Assembly (NCBI RefSeq): GCF_002042965.1
Contig: NZ_MZNT01000003.1
Location: 310,001 to 374,000 of the forward strand
Direction: 5' to 3'
Origin: Paenibacillus sp. 32352
Lineage (GTDB): Bacteria > Bacillota > Bacilli > Paenibacillales > NBRC-103111
DNA length: 64,000 nt
How positions within the stretch are numbered: the stretch's first letter is position 1; each line of letters starts with the position of its first letter. A model generated the notes under the pieces. That model was not told the origin of the DNA, did not search any database, and saw nothing but the letters and a program-made list of their open reading frames with translations. Positions 7,763 through 16,260 of this stretch are shown piece by piece. Both the position numbers and the translations under genes were made by a program.

Positions 7763-8650
7763 GTGAGGGTGATCCCCCTGTCCGAGGCGATCTTGGAAGT
7801 AAAATCTTTGAAAACCGTCATAAGAGACAAGAAGCGCGAATTGACCGTTGTCGACGGCATTGATTTTGAAATCGGCAAAAATGAAGTCGTAGCCTTGGTC
7901 GGCGAGTCCGGCTGCGGCAAAAGCATGACCTCCTTATCGATCATGCAGCTGCTGCCAAGAGTCGGAGAAATCGCTCAAGGCGAGGTGAGGCTGGAAGGCC
8001 GCAATCTGATCGGCCTGAACAAGCGCGAGATGTCCCGGATAAGAGGCCGTGAAATCGCGATGATCTTCCAGGAGCCGATGACTTCGCTGAATCCGGTTCT
8101 AACTATCGGAACCCAGCTGACGGAAGCGATCAGCCGGCATTTGAACGCTTCGAAGGAAGAAGCGATTGCAACTGCTGAGGATTGGCTGCGGCGCGTAGGC
8201 TTCCCGGAGCCGAGCCGCATTCGCAAGGAATACCCGCACCGGCTGTCGGGAGGAATGCGCCAGCGCGTCATGCTGGCGATGGCGATGGCATGCAAGCCGA
8301 ATCTCCTCATTGCAGACGAGCCTACAACGGCGCTGGATGTAACGATCCAGGCCCAGGTGTTGGACTTGATTCGCCAGCTGCTGCAAGAGACCGACATGTC
8401 GGTCTTGTTTATCACGCATGATCTGGGCGTTGTCGCCGAGATGGCGGATCGGGTTATCGTCATGTATGCCGGTCAAATAGTGGAGACCGCAGACGTCAGG
8501 ACGATTTTTACGGGAGCGAAGCATCCATACACGAACGGTTTGCTGCAGTCCACGCCCCGCATGCAAGGTACGATCGAGAAGCTGGTTCCTATTCCCGGCA
8601 GGCTGCAGGTTCGCCGACCGCTGTCCGCAGGTGTTGGCGGAATGCCGTGA
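7763..8650 (+). CDS. Oligopeptide ABC importer ATPase, OppD/DppD type, with frameshifted C terminus
   Basis: The ATPase core is intact: Walker [10 protein letters not shown]-loop in [12 protein letters not shown], signature LSGGMRQR, Walker B LLIADEPT and H-loop ITHD. It would energise peptide uptake with the OppF-like partner and the two permeases downstream. The reading frame leaves the family pattern after PIPGRL and ends at 8650 in a nonsense tail. The expected cysteine-rich oligo_HPY tail is present in the next frame from 8601 to 8711. An internal deletion of a non-multiple-of-three length explains this. Start: GTG 7763 is the furthest usable start, but GAGGGTGATCC at 7765-7775 looks like the ribosome site for a CTG at 7778, giving (M)SEAILEVK, which fits the family better. 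Confidence 0.8.
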   Translation: MRVIPLSEAILEVKSLKTVIRDKKRELTVVDGIDFEIGKNEVVALVGESGCGKSMTSLSIMQLLPRVGEIAQGEVRLEGRNLIGLNKREMSRIRGREIAMIFQEPMTSLNPVLTIGTQLTEAISRHLNASKEEAIATAEDWLRRVGFPEPSRIRKEYPHRLSGGMRQRVMLAMAMACKPNLLIADEPTTALDVTIQAQVLDLIRQLLQETDMSVLFITHDLGVVAEMADRVIVMYAGQIVETADVRTIFTGAKHPYTNGLLQSTPRMQGTIEKLVPIPGRLQVRRPLSAGVGGMP

Positions 8651-8711
8651 ACGGCAGCCTGAGCTGAAGGACATCGGCAGCGGCCATCAAGTCCGGTGCC
8701 TGCTGGTTTAG
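8601..8711 (+). pseudogene. Out-of-frame C-terminal tail of the OppD-like ATPase
   Basis: Read in the frame one base off the upstream gene, this stretch encodes GCRFADRCP followed by 27 more residues ending GHQVRCLLV and a TAG. That matches the cysteine-containing C-terminal oligo_HPY domain found at the same place in the neighbouring OppF-like protein (GCSFHPRCP...GHYASCHFI). About nine residues expected between PIPGR and GCRF are missing. It is not separately translated as far as I can see. Confidence 0.75.
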
Positions 8712-8737
8712 CTATTTTCAAAGGGGGATGACGGAAC

Positions 8738-9694
8738 GTGAGCGCACCGCTTTTAGAAATAAAAGGATTAAAAAAGTATTTTGGAATCGGCGGAAACTTG
8801 AGCAAGGGAGCAGTCAAAGCCGTAGACGGGGTCAGCTTTACCGTTAACGTCGGGGAGACGCTTGGTATCGTAGGAGAATCCGGCTGCGGGAAATCGACGG
8901 TAGGCAGGTTGGCTTTGCGCTTGATGGATTTGACCGATGGTGAAATTTGGTTTCAGGGACAATCCATCGGTCAATGGAGCCAGCGGCAGCTCAAATCGGT
9001 CCGCAGAGATATGCAGTGTGTGTTTCAGGACCCCTATGCATCGTTGAATCCGAGAATATCGGTAGGGAAAGCGATTGCCGAACCATTGGTCGTGCAAGGC
9101 GGACTCAGCTGGAAGGAGGCCATGAAACGGTCGGAGCAGCTGCTTGAGATGGTAGGTCTCAGCGCCCAAACAGCCAGATTGTACCCGCATGAGTTCTCCG
9201 GAGGACAGAGACAGCGTATTGCCATCGCCCGTGCTGTTTCGCTAAATCCAAAGCTTATTGTGGCGGACGAGCCCGTATCTGCGCTTGACGTATCGATTCA
9301 GGCTCAAATTGTGAATCTGCTTGGGGAAATGCAGGAGAAAACCCGGGTATCGTATCTGTTCATTTCCCATAATTTGAGCGTCGTCCGGCATATTTCCGAC
9401 CGGGTCGCGGTGATGTATTTGGGTCAGATTGTGGAGCTGGCCAACAGGGACCAGCTGTTCGACCGTCCGCAGCATCCGTATACGCAAGCATTGCTGTCCT
9501 CGGTCCCCGAGCCGGCCATGGATTCGAAGCGGGAGCGGATTATTTTGAAGGGGGAGGTGCCGAATGCAGCGAACCCGCCTTCAGGCTGTTCCTTCCATCC
9601 CCGCTGTCCCCATGCAGCGGAACGGTGCCGGACGGAGAAGCCAGCTTTCAGGGAATGGGAGCCGGGCCATTATGCCTCGTGCCATTTCATATAA
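8738..9694 (+). CDS. Oligopeptide ABC importer ATPase, OppF/DppF type
   Basis: A 318-residue ATPase with Walker [10 protein letters not shown]-loop [11 protein letters not shown], signature EFSGGQRQR, Walker [13 protein letters not shown] and H-loop ISHN. The C-terminal oligo_HPY tail with cysteines is intact. The start is GTG 8738, supported by AAGGGGGATGA at 8721-8731; no ATG fits the family N terminus better. It would form the heterodimeric motor with the OppD-like protein. If the latter is impaired by its lost tail, this subunit is unlikely to replace it alone. Confidence 0.9.
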   Translation: MSAPLLEIKGLKKYFGIGGNLSKGAVKAVDGVSFTVNVGETLGIVGESGCGKSTVGRLALRLMDLTDGEIWFQGQSIGQWSQRQLKSVRRDMQCVFQDPYASLNPRISVGKAIAEPLVVQGGLSWKEAMKRSEQLLEMVGLSAQTARLYPHEFSGGQRQRIAIARAVSLNPKLIVADEPVSALDVSIQAQIVNLLGEMQEKTRVSYLFISHNLSVVRHISDRVAVMYLGQIVELANRDQLFDRPQHPYTQALLSSVPEPAMDSKRERIILKGEVPNAANPPSGCSFHPRCPHAAERCRTEKPAFREWEPGHYASCHFI

Positions 9695-9739
9695 ATCTTA
9701 TCCAGTACCAGGTTATGACAAGAAAGGGGTATCCATTTG

Positions 9740-11398
9740 ATGAAAAAACCATTCGGTAAAGCCGGCAGCATCGCTCTTGCTGCGGTCATGAGCGCGACGC
9801 TCTTATTATCAGCCTGTACGTCAGGCGGAGGAGCGGGCACCCAAGCAACGGACAAGCCTGCCGATCCGGCGGCAACGGCATCCAGTAAGGAGAAGATCGA
9901 CGGCGGGGAAATTACGACGGCATACTTGTCGGAGCCCCAAGGCTTCATCCGTTTTTGGGCAACGACGACGACCTCCAGCGAAATGATCGAGCTGGTGTTC
10001 AGTACGCTGTACCGTTTTGACGAGAAGCAAAATATCGTGCCGGATCTGGCGGTCGGCCAACCGCAATTTTCGGACAACAAGCTGGAAATGACCGTGAAAA
10101 TCCGCAACGACGCCAAGTTTACGGACGGCAAGCCGGTTACGGCGGACGACGTCGTATTTACTTACAACATCCCGATTAATCCGGAATACAAAGGGCCGCG
10201 TAAAGCGCCGTTTACGAAAGTGACCAAGGTCGAGAAGGTGGACGATACGACGGTAAAGTTCACATTCAGTGAGCCTAATGCCGGTTATATCGACATGATG
10301 ATCTATAACATTCTGCCGCAGCATCTGCTGAAGGATGTAGCGATTAAGGATATGGAGAAGTCGGCGTTCTTCAAGCAGCCTGTCGGCTCGGGCGCATACA
10401 AGCTGGAGGAGTGGAAGCAAGGCCAATACCTGCGCTTCGTTCGCAATGAGAACTACTATGGCGGCAAGCCTTCCGTCGAGAAGGTAACGGCCAAAATTAT
10501 TCCCGACGCCAATGCGATGATGGCACAGCTGCAAACCGGCGAAATTAATGTGATTGCCGTACCTGCCGATAACTTGCAGGCTATCGAGCAGTTCGCCAAG
10601 ACATCTGGCAAAATCAAGCTGCAAAAAGGCATCGGTACGGGCCAATACCAGTTCGTGGCCTGGAATTTGACCAATCCGCTGTTCCAGGATAAAAAAGTGC
10701 GCCAAGCGCTGACGATGGCGATTGACCGCCAAGGGATCGTGGACAATGTGGCGGAGGGCCAAGGCAAGCTGGTGAACAGCCAAACGTCTCCTTCCTACTG
10801 GAACTTCACGGATAACGTGCCTAAATTCCCGTACGATCCGGAAAAGGCGAAGAAGCTGTTGGAGGAAGCGGGCTGGAAGGACAGCGACGGCGACGGGATT
10901 TTGGACAAAAATGGTCAGAAATTCGAGTTTGAAATGCAAACGGTTCAAGGAAACAAGGTACGGGAGAAAGCAGTAACCGTAATTCAGCAGCAGCTGAAAA
11001 AGGTCGGCGTCAGCGTACAGCCACGCGTGGTAGAAGGCTCCGCATTCACGAAAAACTGGTCCGGCAAAAACTTCGTTGCTTTGTTCCACGGCTGGAGCAT
11101 CTCCGGAGATCCGAATCCAAAGAGCATCTGGCATTCCTCCATGGTTGAGGGCGGCTCGAACTACATCACTTATAACAACCCTGAGGTCGACAAGCTGATC
11201 GATGAGGACTTGAGAACCTTTGATCTGAACAAGCGCAAAGAGCTTCTCGGTAAAATCGATGCCTTGATCGCTGAGGATCAGCCTTATACCTTCTTGTACT
11301 CTCCTACCGTGACCATGGCTTATCCAAGCAATCTGGAAGGGTTCAATCCGGCCCGCGATAACTTGAAAGAGGTTCAGAAGTGGTATTTTACCAAATAA
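9740..11398 (+). CDS. Peptide ABC importer substrate-binding lipoprotein (SBP family 5)
   Basis: A 552-residue lipoprotein: a Lys-rich n-region, hydrophobic core and lipobox LLSAC with the lipid-bearing Cys26, then an Ala/Thr/Gly-rich tether. The mature part carries family 5 features (GGEITTAYLSEPQGF near the start; DLAVGQPQFSDN; VRQALTMAIDRQGIV; PYDPEKAKKLLEEAGW). It captures oligopeptides or similar cargo outside the membrane. I chose ATG 9740 over the adjacent TTG 9737 because of the AGAAAGGGGT site. It is the third gene of the operon and binds substrate for the permeases that follow. Confidence 0.92.
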   Translation: MKKPFGKAGSIALAAVMSATLLLSACTSGGGAGTQATDKPADPAATASSKEKIDGGEITTAYLSEPQGFIRFWATTTTSSEMIELVFSTLYRFDEKQNIVPDLAVGQPQFSDNKLEMTVKIRNDAKFTDGKPVTADDVVFTYNIPINPEYKGPRKAPFTKVTKVEKVDDTTVKFTFSEPNAGYIDMMIYNILPQHLLKDVAIKDMEKSAFFKQPVGSGAYKLEEWKQGQYLRFVRNENYYGGKPSVEKVTAKIIPDANAMMAQLQTGEINVIAVPADNLQAIEQFAKTSGKIKLQKGIGTGQYQFVAWNLTNPLFQDKKVRQALTMAIDRQGIVDNVAEGQGKLVNSQTSPSYWNFTDNVPKFPYDPEKAKKLLEEAGWKDSDGDGILDKNGQKFEFEMQTVQGNKVREKAVTVIQQQLKKVGVSVQPRVVEGSAFTKNWSGKNFVALFHGWSISGDPNPKSIWHSSMVEGGSNYITYNNPEVDKLIDEDLRTFDLNKRKELLGKIDALIAEDQPYTFLYSPTVTMAYPSNLEGFNPARDNLKEVQKWYFTK

Positions 11399-11441
11399 TC
11401 GAGACGTGATTTTGAAATTATAATGAAAGAAGTGACCTCCG

Positions 11442-12413
11442 GTGGCCCGTTATGCCTTAAGGCGTTTGCTGAACGCCATTCCCATTCTGATCGGTATTAC
11501 GATCATTTCGTTTGCAATTATTCATATGGCTCCGGGCAGCCCGCTTTCTCAGTACATCGATGATCCGACGATTAAAGCCGTTGACAAGGAGAATATGATA
11601 AAATCCTACGGATTGGATCAGCCTCTCTACATTCAGTATTGGAAATGGATCAGCGGCCTGGCTGTAGGCGATTTCGGGACCTCCTTCCTGAAAAACCAGC
11701 CGGTATCGGAGCTGTTATGGGATCGGCTGCCGAACACGCTGCTGTTAACGGTAACCAGCTTTTTGCTGGCGATAGCCATAGCGGTTCCGCTCGGCATCCT
11801 ATGTGCCGTGAAGGTCAACTCCCGATTGGACCAGATCGTCTCGGCGATCACCTTCGTCGGGATTTCCATCCCCGGATTTTGGCTGGGGCTGCTCTTGATG
11901 ATGTTCTTCGCAGTCCGGCTCGGATGGGTGCCATCCGGGGGGCTGCAGACGATCAACGCTCCGTTCAGCTTATCGGACCGGGCGCTGCATTTGGTCCTGC
12001 CTGTATTCACCATCGCCTGCTCGGAGGTTGCCGTCTGGATTCGTTATGTGCGCTCCAGCATGCTGGAAGTGATCAATCAGGACTATATGCGTACGGCAAA
12101 GGCCAAGGGGCTTCGGGACGGCCGGATTCTTTCGTTCCACGGCTTGAGAAATGCAATGATTCCGCTTATTACATTGTTCGGTCTATCTTTGCCTCATTTT
12201 TTCGCGGGCTCCGTCATCGTGGAAACCATTTTCAGCATTCCGGGCATGGGACGTCTCTTCACCGAGGCGGCCTTCCAGCGTGACTATCCGGTCATTTTTG
12301 CCGTAACGACGCTGGTTGCCTTTCTTTATGTGCTCGGCAGCATACTGGCCGACTTATCCTACGCTCTCCTGGATCCACGGGTGAGCTACAGTAAAAATGA
12401 AGCGAAGGTGTAA
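11442..12413 (+). CDS. Peptide ABC importer permease, OppB/DppB type
   Basis: A 323-residue permease with an N-terminal helix followed by the GDFGTSFLKNQPVSELL periplasmic segment and five further helices. The ABC-coupling EAA loop is in DYMRTAKAKGLRDGRI. The start is GTG 11442 with AAAGAAGTGA at 11426-11435, six bases upstream. It is paired with the OppC-like permease that begins four bases after its stop codon. Confidence 0.92.
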   Translation: MARYALRRLLNAIPILIGITIISFAIIHMAPGSPLSQYIDDPTIKAVDKENMIKSYGLDQPLYIQYWKWISGLAVGDFGTSFLKNQPVSELLWDRLPNTLLLTVTSFLLAIAIAVPLGILCAVKVNSRLDQIVSAITFVGISIPGFWLGLLLMMFFAVRLGWVPSGGLQTINAPFSLSDRALHLVLPVFTIACSEVAVWIRYVRSSMLEVINQDYMRTAKAKGLRDGRILSFHGLRNAMIPLITLFGLSLPHFFAGSVIVETIFSIPGMGRLFTEAAFQRDYPVIFAVTTLVAFLYVLGSILADLSYALLDPRVSYSKNEAKV

Positions 12414-12416
12414 CCG

Positions 12417-13298
12417 ATGAATGCAGCCGTAACCACAAACAATTCAACCGTGAACGTATCCGCCCAGCCGAGAAATCGCGCATGGGAACGGTTCAAGAGC
12501 AACCGTCTGGCGTTGATCAGCCTGGTTATAATGGCGGTGTTAATCCTGCTGGCGCTGCTGGCTCCGGTTATCGCTCCGTATGACCCGGCGGATCAGGACT
12601 TGATGAACCGGCTGAAGCCTCCGAGCAAGGAGCATTGGTTCGGAACGGATGATTTGGGTCGCGACTTATTAAGCCGGGTTCTGTACGGGGCCAGAGTATC
12701 TTTGTCCGTAGGGATTTTCTCCGTCGTATTCAACGTCATCATCGGGGTGACCGTCGGAGCTTTAGCCGGATATTACGGCGGGCGTGTCGACAGCATTCTG
12801 ATGCGTCTGGTCGATGTGCTGCTGGCATTCCCGCAATTTTTTGTCCTGATTACGGTGGTGACGATCCTGAAGCCGAGTCTATTCAACATTATCGTCGTGT
12901 TCGTCGCCTTCGGCTGGATGGGGAAAGCGCGATTGCTGCGGGGACAGATCATGTCGATCAAAAACCGGGAATTCGTCGACGCGGCCCGAACGATCGGAAT
13001 GTCCGACTTCCGGATCATCTTCGTGCACATTTTGCCTAATGCGATTGCGCCCGTCATTATCTCTGCTACACTGCAGATGGGCTCGATGATTTTGACGGAA
13101 TCGAGCCTGAGCTTCCTCGGTCTAGGGATTCAACCTCCGACCGCCAGCTGGGGGAACCTGCTGCAAAGCGCCCAAAGCTTGACGATCATGACCAAGGCGC
13201 CATGGTATCCTATCATACCGGGCTTCATGATATTCCTGACGATCATGTGCTTTAACTTTATCGGCGATGGACTGCGTAGCGCCTTCGATTCACGATAA
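12417..13298 (+). CDS. Peptide ABC importer permease, OppC/DppC type
   Basis: A 293-residue permease with the N-terminal OppC_N segment (RFKSNRLALISLVIM), then APYDPADQDL and HWFGTDDLGRDLLSR, and the EAA loop REFVDAARTIGMSD. All are family hallmarks. It starts immediately after the OppB-like stop, which implies translational coupling. It is the last gene of the operon and a terminator follows. Confidence 0.93.
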   Translation: MNAAVTTNNSTVNVSAQPRNRAWERFKSNRLALISLVIMAVLILLALLAPVIAPYDPADQDLMNRLKPPSKEHWFGTDDLGRDLLSRVLYGARVSLSVGIFSVVFNVIIGVTVGALAGYYGGRVDSILMRLVDVLLAFPQFFVLITVVTILKPSLFNIIVVFVAFGWMGKARLLRGQIMSIKNREFVDAARTIGMSDFRIIFVHILPNAIAPVIISATLQMGSMILTESSLSFLGLGIQPPTASWGNLLQSAQSLTIMTKAPWYPIIPGFMIFLTIMCFNFIGDGLRSAFDSR

Positions 13299-13318
13299 AC
13301 CGCCGTTAGTACCAGAAG

Positions 13319-13352
13319 AGACATTTGGATGAAGAGTCCGAATGTCTTTTTT
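13319..13352 (+). terminator. Rho-independent terminator after the peptide importer operon
   Basis: Stem AGACATTtGGA / TCCgAATGTCT with a 7-base loop, followed by a run of T residues. Confidence 0.9.
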
Positions 13353-13438
13353 CATTTTACCCAGAGCTGATCATGTTCGGTCTTCCCGCAAAATACTTTT
13401 TCCGTACATAAAATGTTCACGATTTCTGGCGGATCGCT

Positions 13439-13481
13439 TGTGACTTTGCTCATAGTGGGCTTGCAGCCTTGCTTTTACAAT
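13439..13481 (+). promoter_or_regulatory. Crp/Fnr-type operator and promoter of the ba3 oxidase operon
   Basis: TGTGA-N6-TCATA at 13439-13454 differs from the Crp/Fnr-family consensus TGTGA-N6-TCACA at one base. A -10 box TACAAT lies at 13476-13481 and there is no -35 box. With +1 predicted at about 13488, the operator centre falls at -41.5, the position of class II Crp/Fnr-activated promoters. The first oxidase gene starts about 32 bases downstream of that +1. Confidence 0.6.
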
Positions 13482-13519
13482 GAACTCAGAAGTTAACACC
13501 CGAAGGGGGAGGAAGCGTG

Positions 13520-13651
13520 ATGGAGCTTAAGGATTCAAAATCGGCAGACGATACCAAGCTGAAGGGGACGTTCGTATCGGTCATGCTGCTGGCTGCTTTT
13601 CTGGTATTGAGCTGGGTCGGCGTATTCGTATTGTTTGCTGCTCGAGGGTAA
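13520..13651 (+). CDS. cbaD: Cytochrome c oxidase subunit IIa, ba3 type (43 residues)
   Basis: A tiny gene directly before subunit II. It has a strong GGGGGAGGAAG ribosome site, an ATG at 13520 and a 43-residue product: a charged N terminus (MELKDSKSADDTKLKG) and one membrane helix containing LSWVGVFVLF. This is the usual architecture of subunit IIa of ba3-type oxidases, a single helix that structurally replaces the missing first helix of subunit II. Gene order IIa-II-I supports the call. Confidence 0.85.
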   Translation: MELKDSKSADDTKLKGTFVSVMLLAAFLVLSWVGVFVLFAARG

Positions 13652-13678
13652 TCATTTCGTGGAAGGGATTGAAGATGG

Positions 13679-14164
13679 ATGCATATGCACAAGCTGGAGA
13701 AAATTTGGTTAACGGTCGGCGTCTCGATGCTGGGTGTGTTTTTGATCGTGCTGGGGGTCGGAGCTTTTGCCCTGGGAGCGCAGCCTCCGGGGGACCATGC
13801 GTCCGGCCATCACCGTGAAGTCGTAGATCCGGAGACGGTGGACCAGACGGCGCCATTCAACGAACCGGGCTTGAAGAAAATCGGAGACAATGAGTATGAT
13901 GCGTACATGCTGGCGTTTGCTTTCGGCTATGGGCCGGAGAAAATGGAGATCCCAGCCGGAGCTACCGTGCATTTTCACATGACAAGCAAGGATGTTGTAC
14001 ACGGATTTCAAATTCCGGGAACGAATGTAAACATGATGGTGGTTCCAGGAGAAATCAACCATTTGACCTACAAGTTCACCAAGCCGGGGGAATATTTGGT
14101 ACTGTGCAATGAGTACTGCGGTGCGGCGCACGAAATGATGCAGACAAGAATTATTGTCAAATAG
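13679..14164 (+). CDS. cbaB: ba3-type cytochrome c oxidase subunit II (CuA subunit)
   Basis: A 161-residue protein with one N-terminal membrane helix (about residues 8-30) and an extracytoplasmic cupredoxin domain. The dinuclear CuA ligands are visible: a His in SKDVVHGFQ and the loop CNEYCGAAHEMM supplying two Cys, one His and one Met. It accepts electrons from cytochrome c and passes them to subunit I. The single helix, rather than two, is typical of ba3 enzymes and fits the presence of subunit IIa. The start has GGAAGGG upstream; a second ATG two codons later is possible. Confidence 0.93.
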   Translation: MHMHKLEKIWLTVGVSMLGVFLIVLGVGAFALGAQPPGDHASGHHREVVDPETVDQTAPFNEPGLKKIGDNEYDAYMLAFAFGYGPEKMEIPAGATVHFHMTSKDVVHGFQIPGTNVNMMVVPGEINHLTYKFTKPGEYLVLCNEYCGAAHEMMQTRIIVK

Positions 14165-14202
14165 TACGTTGCAGGAAACAGCTCTATGTCTGATTCCTGT
14201 TA

Positions 14203-14218
14203 TGTGAAAAAGATCACA
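14203..14218 (+). promoter_or_regulatory. Perfect Crp/Fnr-type palindrome between subunits II and I
   Basis: TGTGA-AAAAGA-TCACA is an exact match to the Crp/Fnr family consensus half-sites. It sits in the 90-base gap before the catalytic subunit gene, 37 bases from its ATG. No good -10 box is found at the distance a class II promoter would need, so its role may be repression, an internal promoter of another kind, or none. Confidence 0.5.
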
Positions 14219-14254
14219 ATAAGCAGGCAGTGATTGTAAAGGAGTGTTATCAAA

Positions 14255-15904
14255 ATGAGTAACGAGATAAAAGAATTCGACCGCCGTGATTCAGCGCTAG
14301 TGCTCGCGCATGTATTATTCGCATTTCTGGCTCTTCTGCTGGGGGGAGTAGCCGGCGTGCTGCAAGGCCTGGTACGAGGCGGAGCTATTAAGCTGCCGTA
14401 CGAAATCGGATATTACCAGCTGCTTACTGCGCATGGCGTGCTGATGGCGCTTATTTTTACCACGTATTTCATCATCGGGTTTCTGTACTCCGGCGTGGCT
14501 AAAACGATGGGAGGCCGCCTGCTGCCGATTGCCAGATCGCTAGGATGGCTCGGGTACGGACTGATGACGTCGGGTACGATTCTTGCCACAATCATGATTT
14601 TGTTGAATAAAGCGACGGTGCTGTATACGTTCTATGCTCCGATGAAGGCATCGCCATGGTTTTATGTCGCTCTGGTTTTAGTTGTAGTAGGCAGCTGGAT
14701 GAGTGGTTTTGGGATATTTATCCAGTACCAATATTGGAAAAAAACGCATGGCGGCCGCATGTCCCCGCTGTTTGGCTTCATGGCTGTCGTGACCATGCTG
14801 ATGTGGCTTATTGCTACGATCGGCGTCGCTATCGAAGTCCTGTTCATGCTGATCCCTTGGTCGTTCGGTTGGGTGGAAACAGTGAACGTGGTGCTGAGCC
14901 GGACTTTATTCTGGTACTTCGGCCATCCGCTCGTTTATTTCTGGCTGCTCCCAGCCTATATGTGCTGGTATGTTGTGATTCCCAAAATTATCGGCGGCAA
15001 AATGTTCAGCGATGCGCTTGCGCGGTTGGCTTTTATCATGCTGCTCTTGTTCTCCATTCCCGTCGGATTTCACCATCAGCTGATGGAGCCGGGGATTTCG
15101 TCGGTATGGAAATACGTGCAGGTGGTTCTTACCTTTATGGTTGTCGTGCCTTCTCTCATGACAGCCTTCTCACTGTTCGCCACCTTTGAGCTGCATGGGC
15201 GGTCAGTCGGGGCAACCGGGTTATTCGGATGGCTGAAGAAGCTTCCTTGGAAGGACGTGCGTTTCTTCGCTCCTTTCATGGGCATGCTCATCTTTATTCC
15301 GGCCGGTGCAGGAGGTCTGATCAATGCAAGTAACCAAATGAACATGGTCGTTCATAATACGCTGTGGGTGACGGGGCACTTCCATCTGACCGTTGCAACA
15401 AGTGTCGCACTCACCTTCTTCGGAGTGACCTATTGGCTGCTGCCTGCATTGACAGGGCGTGTTCTAACACCCTTGATGCATAAGCTGGGGATAGCCCAGA
15501 CTATCGTCTGGCTGGCCGGGATGTTCTTCATGTCCGGCTCGATGCACATCTCCGGGCTGCTCGGCTCACCGCGACGCACCGCTTATACGACCTATGAGAA
15601 CCATCCGGATGCGGTTCTATGGATGCCTTATCATGTAGTGATGGCCATAGGAGGGACGATCCTGTTCATCGGCGTTCTTATGATGATCATGAACGTGCTC
15701 ATGCTGCTCAATGCGCCTAAGGGCAGCACGGAGTATCCGATTGCCGAAGTGCGGGATACGGCGGAGCAGACCCCGGCGATCTTCGAGCGCTGGGGAGTAT
15801 GGGTCGGCGTGATTGTGGTGCTTATCCTGGTGGCCTATACGGTTCCGGTTATGGAGATGTTAAACAATCCGGGAGCGGGGTCGAAGGGAATCGTTACCTG
15901 GTAA
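14255..15904 (+). CDS. cbaA: ba3-type cytochrome c oxidase subunit I
   Basis: A 549-residue polytopic haem-copper oxidase of the B (ba3) family. Expected metal ligands are visible: the low-spin haem His in LLTAHGVLM, the CuB/Tyr motif in FGHPLVYFWLLPAY, the CuB His pair in GFHHQLMEPG and the haem His residues in TGHFHLTVATS. It reduces oxygen to water with proton pumping, and this family typically has high oxygen affinity. The start has AAGGAGTG eight bases upstream. It is the last gene of the IIa-II-I operon and is followed directly by the palindromic element at 15903. Confidence 0.95.
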   Translation: MSNEIKEFDRRDSALVLAHVLFAFLALLLGGVAGVLQGLVRGGAIKLPYEIGYYQLLTAHGVLMALIFTTYFIIGFLYSGVAKTMGGRLLPIARSLGWLGYGLMTSGTILATIMILLNKATVLYTFYAPMKASPWFYVALVLVVVGSWMSGFGIFIQYQYWKKTHGGRMSPLFGFMAVVTMLMWLIATIGVAIEVLFMLIPWSFGWVETVNVVLSRTLFWYFGHPLVYFWLLPAYMCWYVVIPKIIGGKMFSDALARLAFIMLLLFSIPVGFHHQLMEPGISSVWKYVQVVLTFMVVVPSLMTAFSLFATFELHGRSVGATGLFGWLKKLPWKDVRFFAPFMGMLIFIPAGAGGLINASNQMNMVVHNTLWVTGHFHLTVATSVALTFFGVTYWLLPALTGRVLTPLMHKLGIAQTIVWLAGMFFMSGSMHISGLLGSPRRTAYTTYENHPDAVLWMPYHVVMAIGGTILFIGVLMMIMNVLMLLNAPKGSTEYPIAEVRDTAEQTPAIFERWGVWVGVIVVLILVAYTVPVMEMLNNPGAGSKGIVTW

Positions 15905-16175
15905 AAATAAAGAAGCCCCCTAGAAGGGAGCGAGTTTGTTGAGAAGCCTGTAGAGCTTGAACTTTTGCTAATATACTCCGGTGGGGTATGCCCCTACAGC
16001 CGCTGTTGAAACCCGCGAAATATTTATTTAATTTTATGCGGTATTTTCGCGGGCTTCAAAGGCGGTCGTAAACTCTTCCGAAGCATACCCCACCTCCATA
16101 TGTAGCAAAGTTCCCGCAAAACCAGACTTCTCAACAACCCGAAGCTCTCCAAAAGGAGCTTCTTTATTTTTTCTT
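15903..16175. repeat. About 270-bp imperfect palindromic element (MITE-like or giant hairpin)
   Basis: The whole gap between cbaA and the cupin gene folds on itself. The ends are inverted copies of AAAAATAAAGAAGC. Further in, GTTGAGAAG (15938-15946) pairs with CTTCTCAAC (16127-16135), then GGTGGGGTATGC with GCATACCCCACC, and ACCCGCGAAA with TTTTCGCGGG near the centre. Each end also holds a small hairpin with an outward T tract, so outward-facing terminators flank it. No coding capacity was found. Candidates are a miniature inverted-repeat transposon or a repeated structured element; no second copy was noticed in this window. Confidence 0.7.
16141..16175 (+). terminator. Terminator at the right end of the palindromic element
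   Basis: Stem GAAGCTC / GAGCTTC with loop tccaaaag, followed by TTTATTTTTTCTTTTTT. It probably ends the cytochrome oxidase transcript. Confidence 0.75.
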
Positions 16176-16260
16176 TTTTAAGTCTAGGTGTTAGCCTTGC
16201 TTAGACAAGCAGCAAGGTGAGATTCCAGAGACGGGTCATAGTAGCATGGCATGATCGAGC

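Noticed and set aside
9821..11134. 437-codon minus-strand frame over the peptide-binding protein
   Set aside because: Shadow frame with Leu/Arg/Gly bias and no motifs; the plus-strand lipoprotein is unambiguous.
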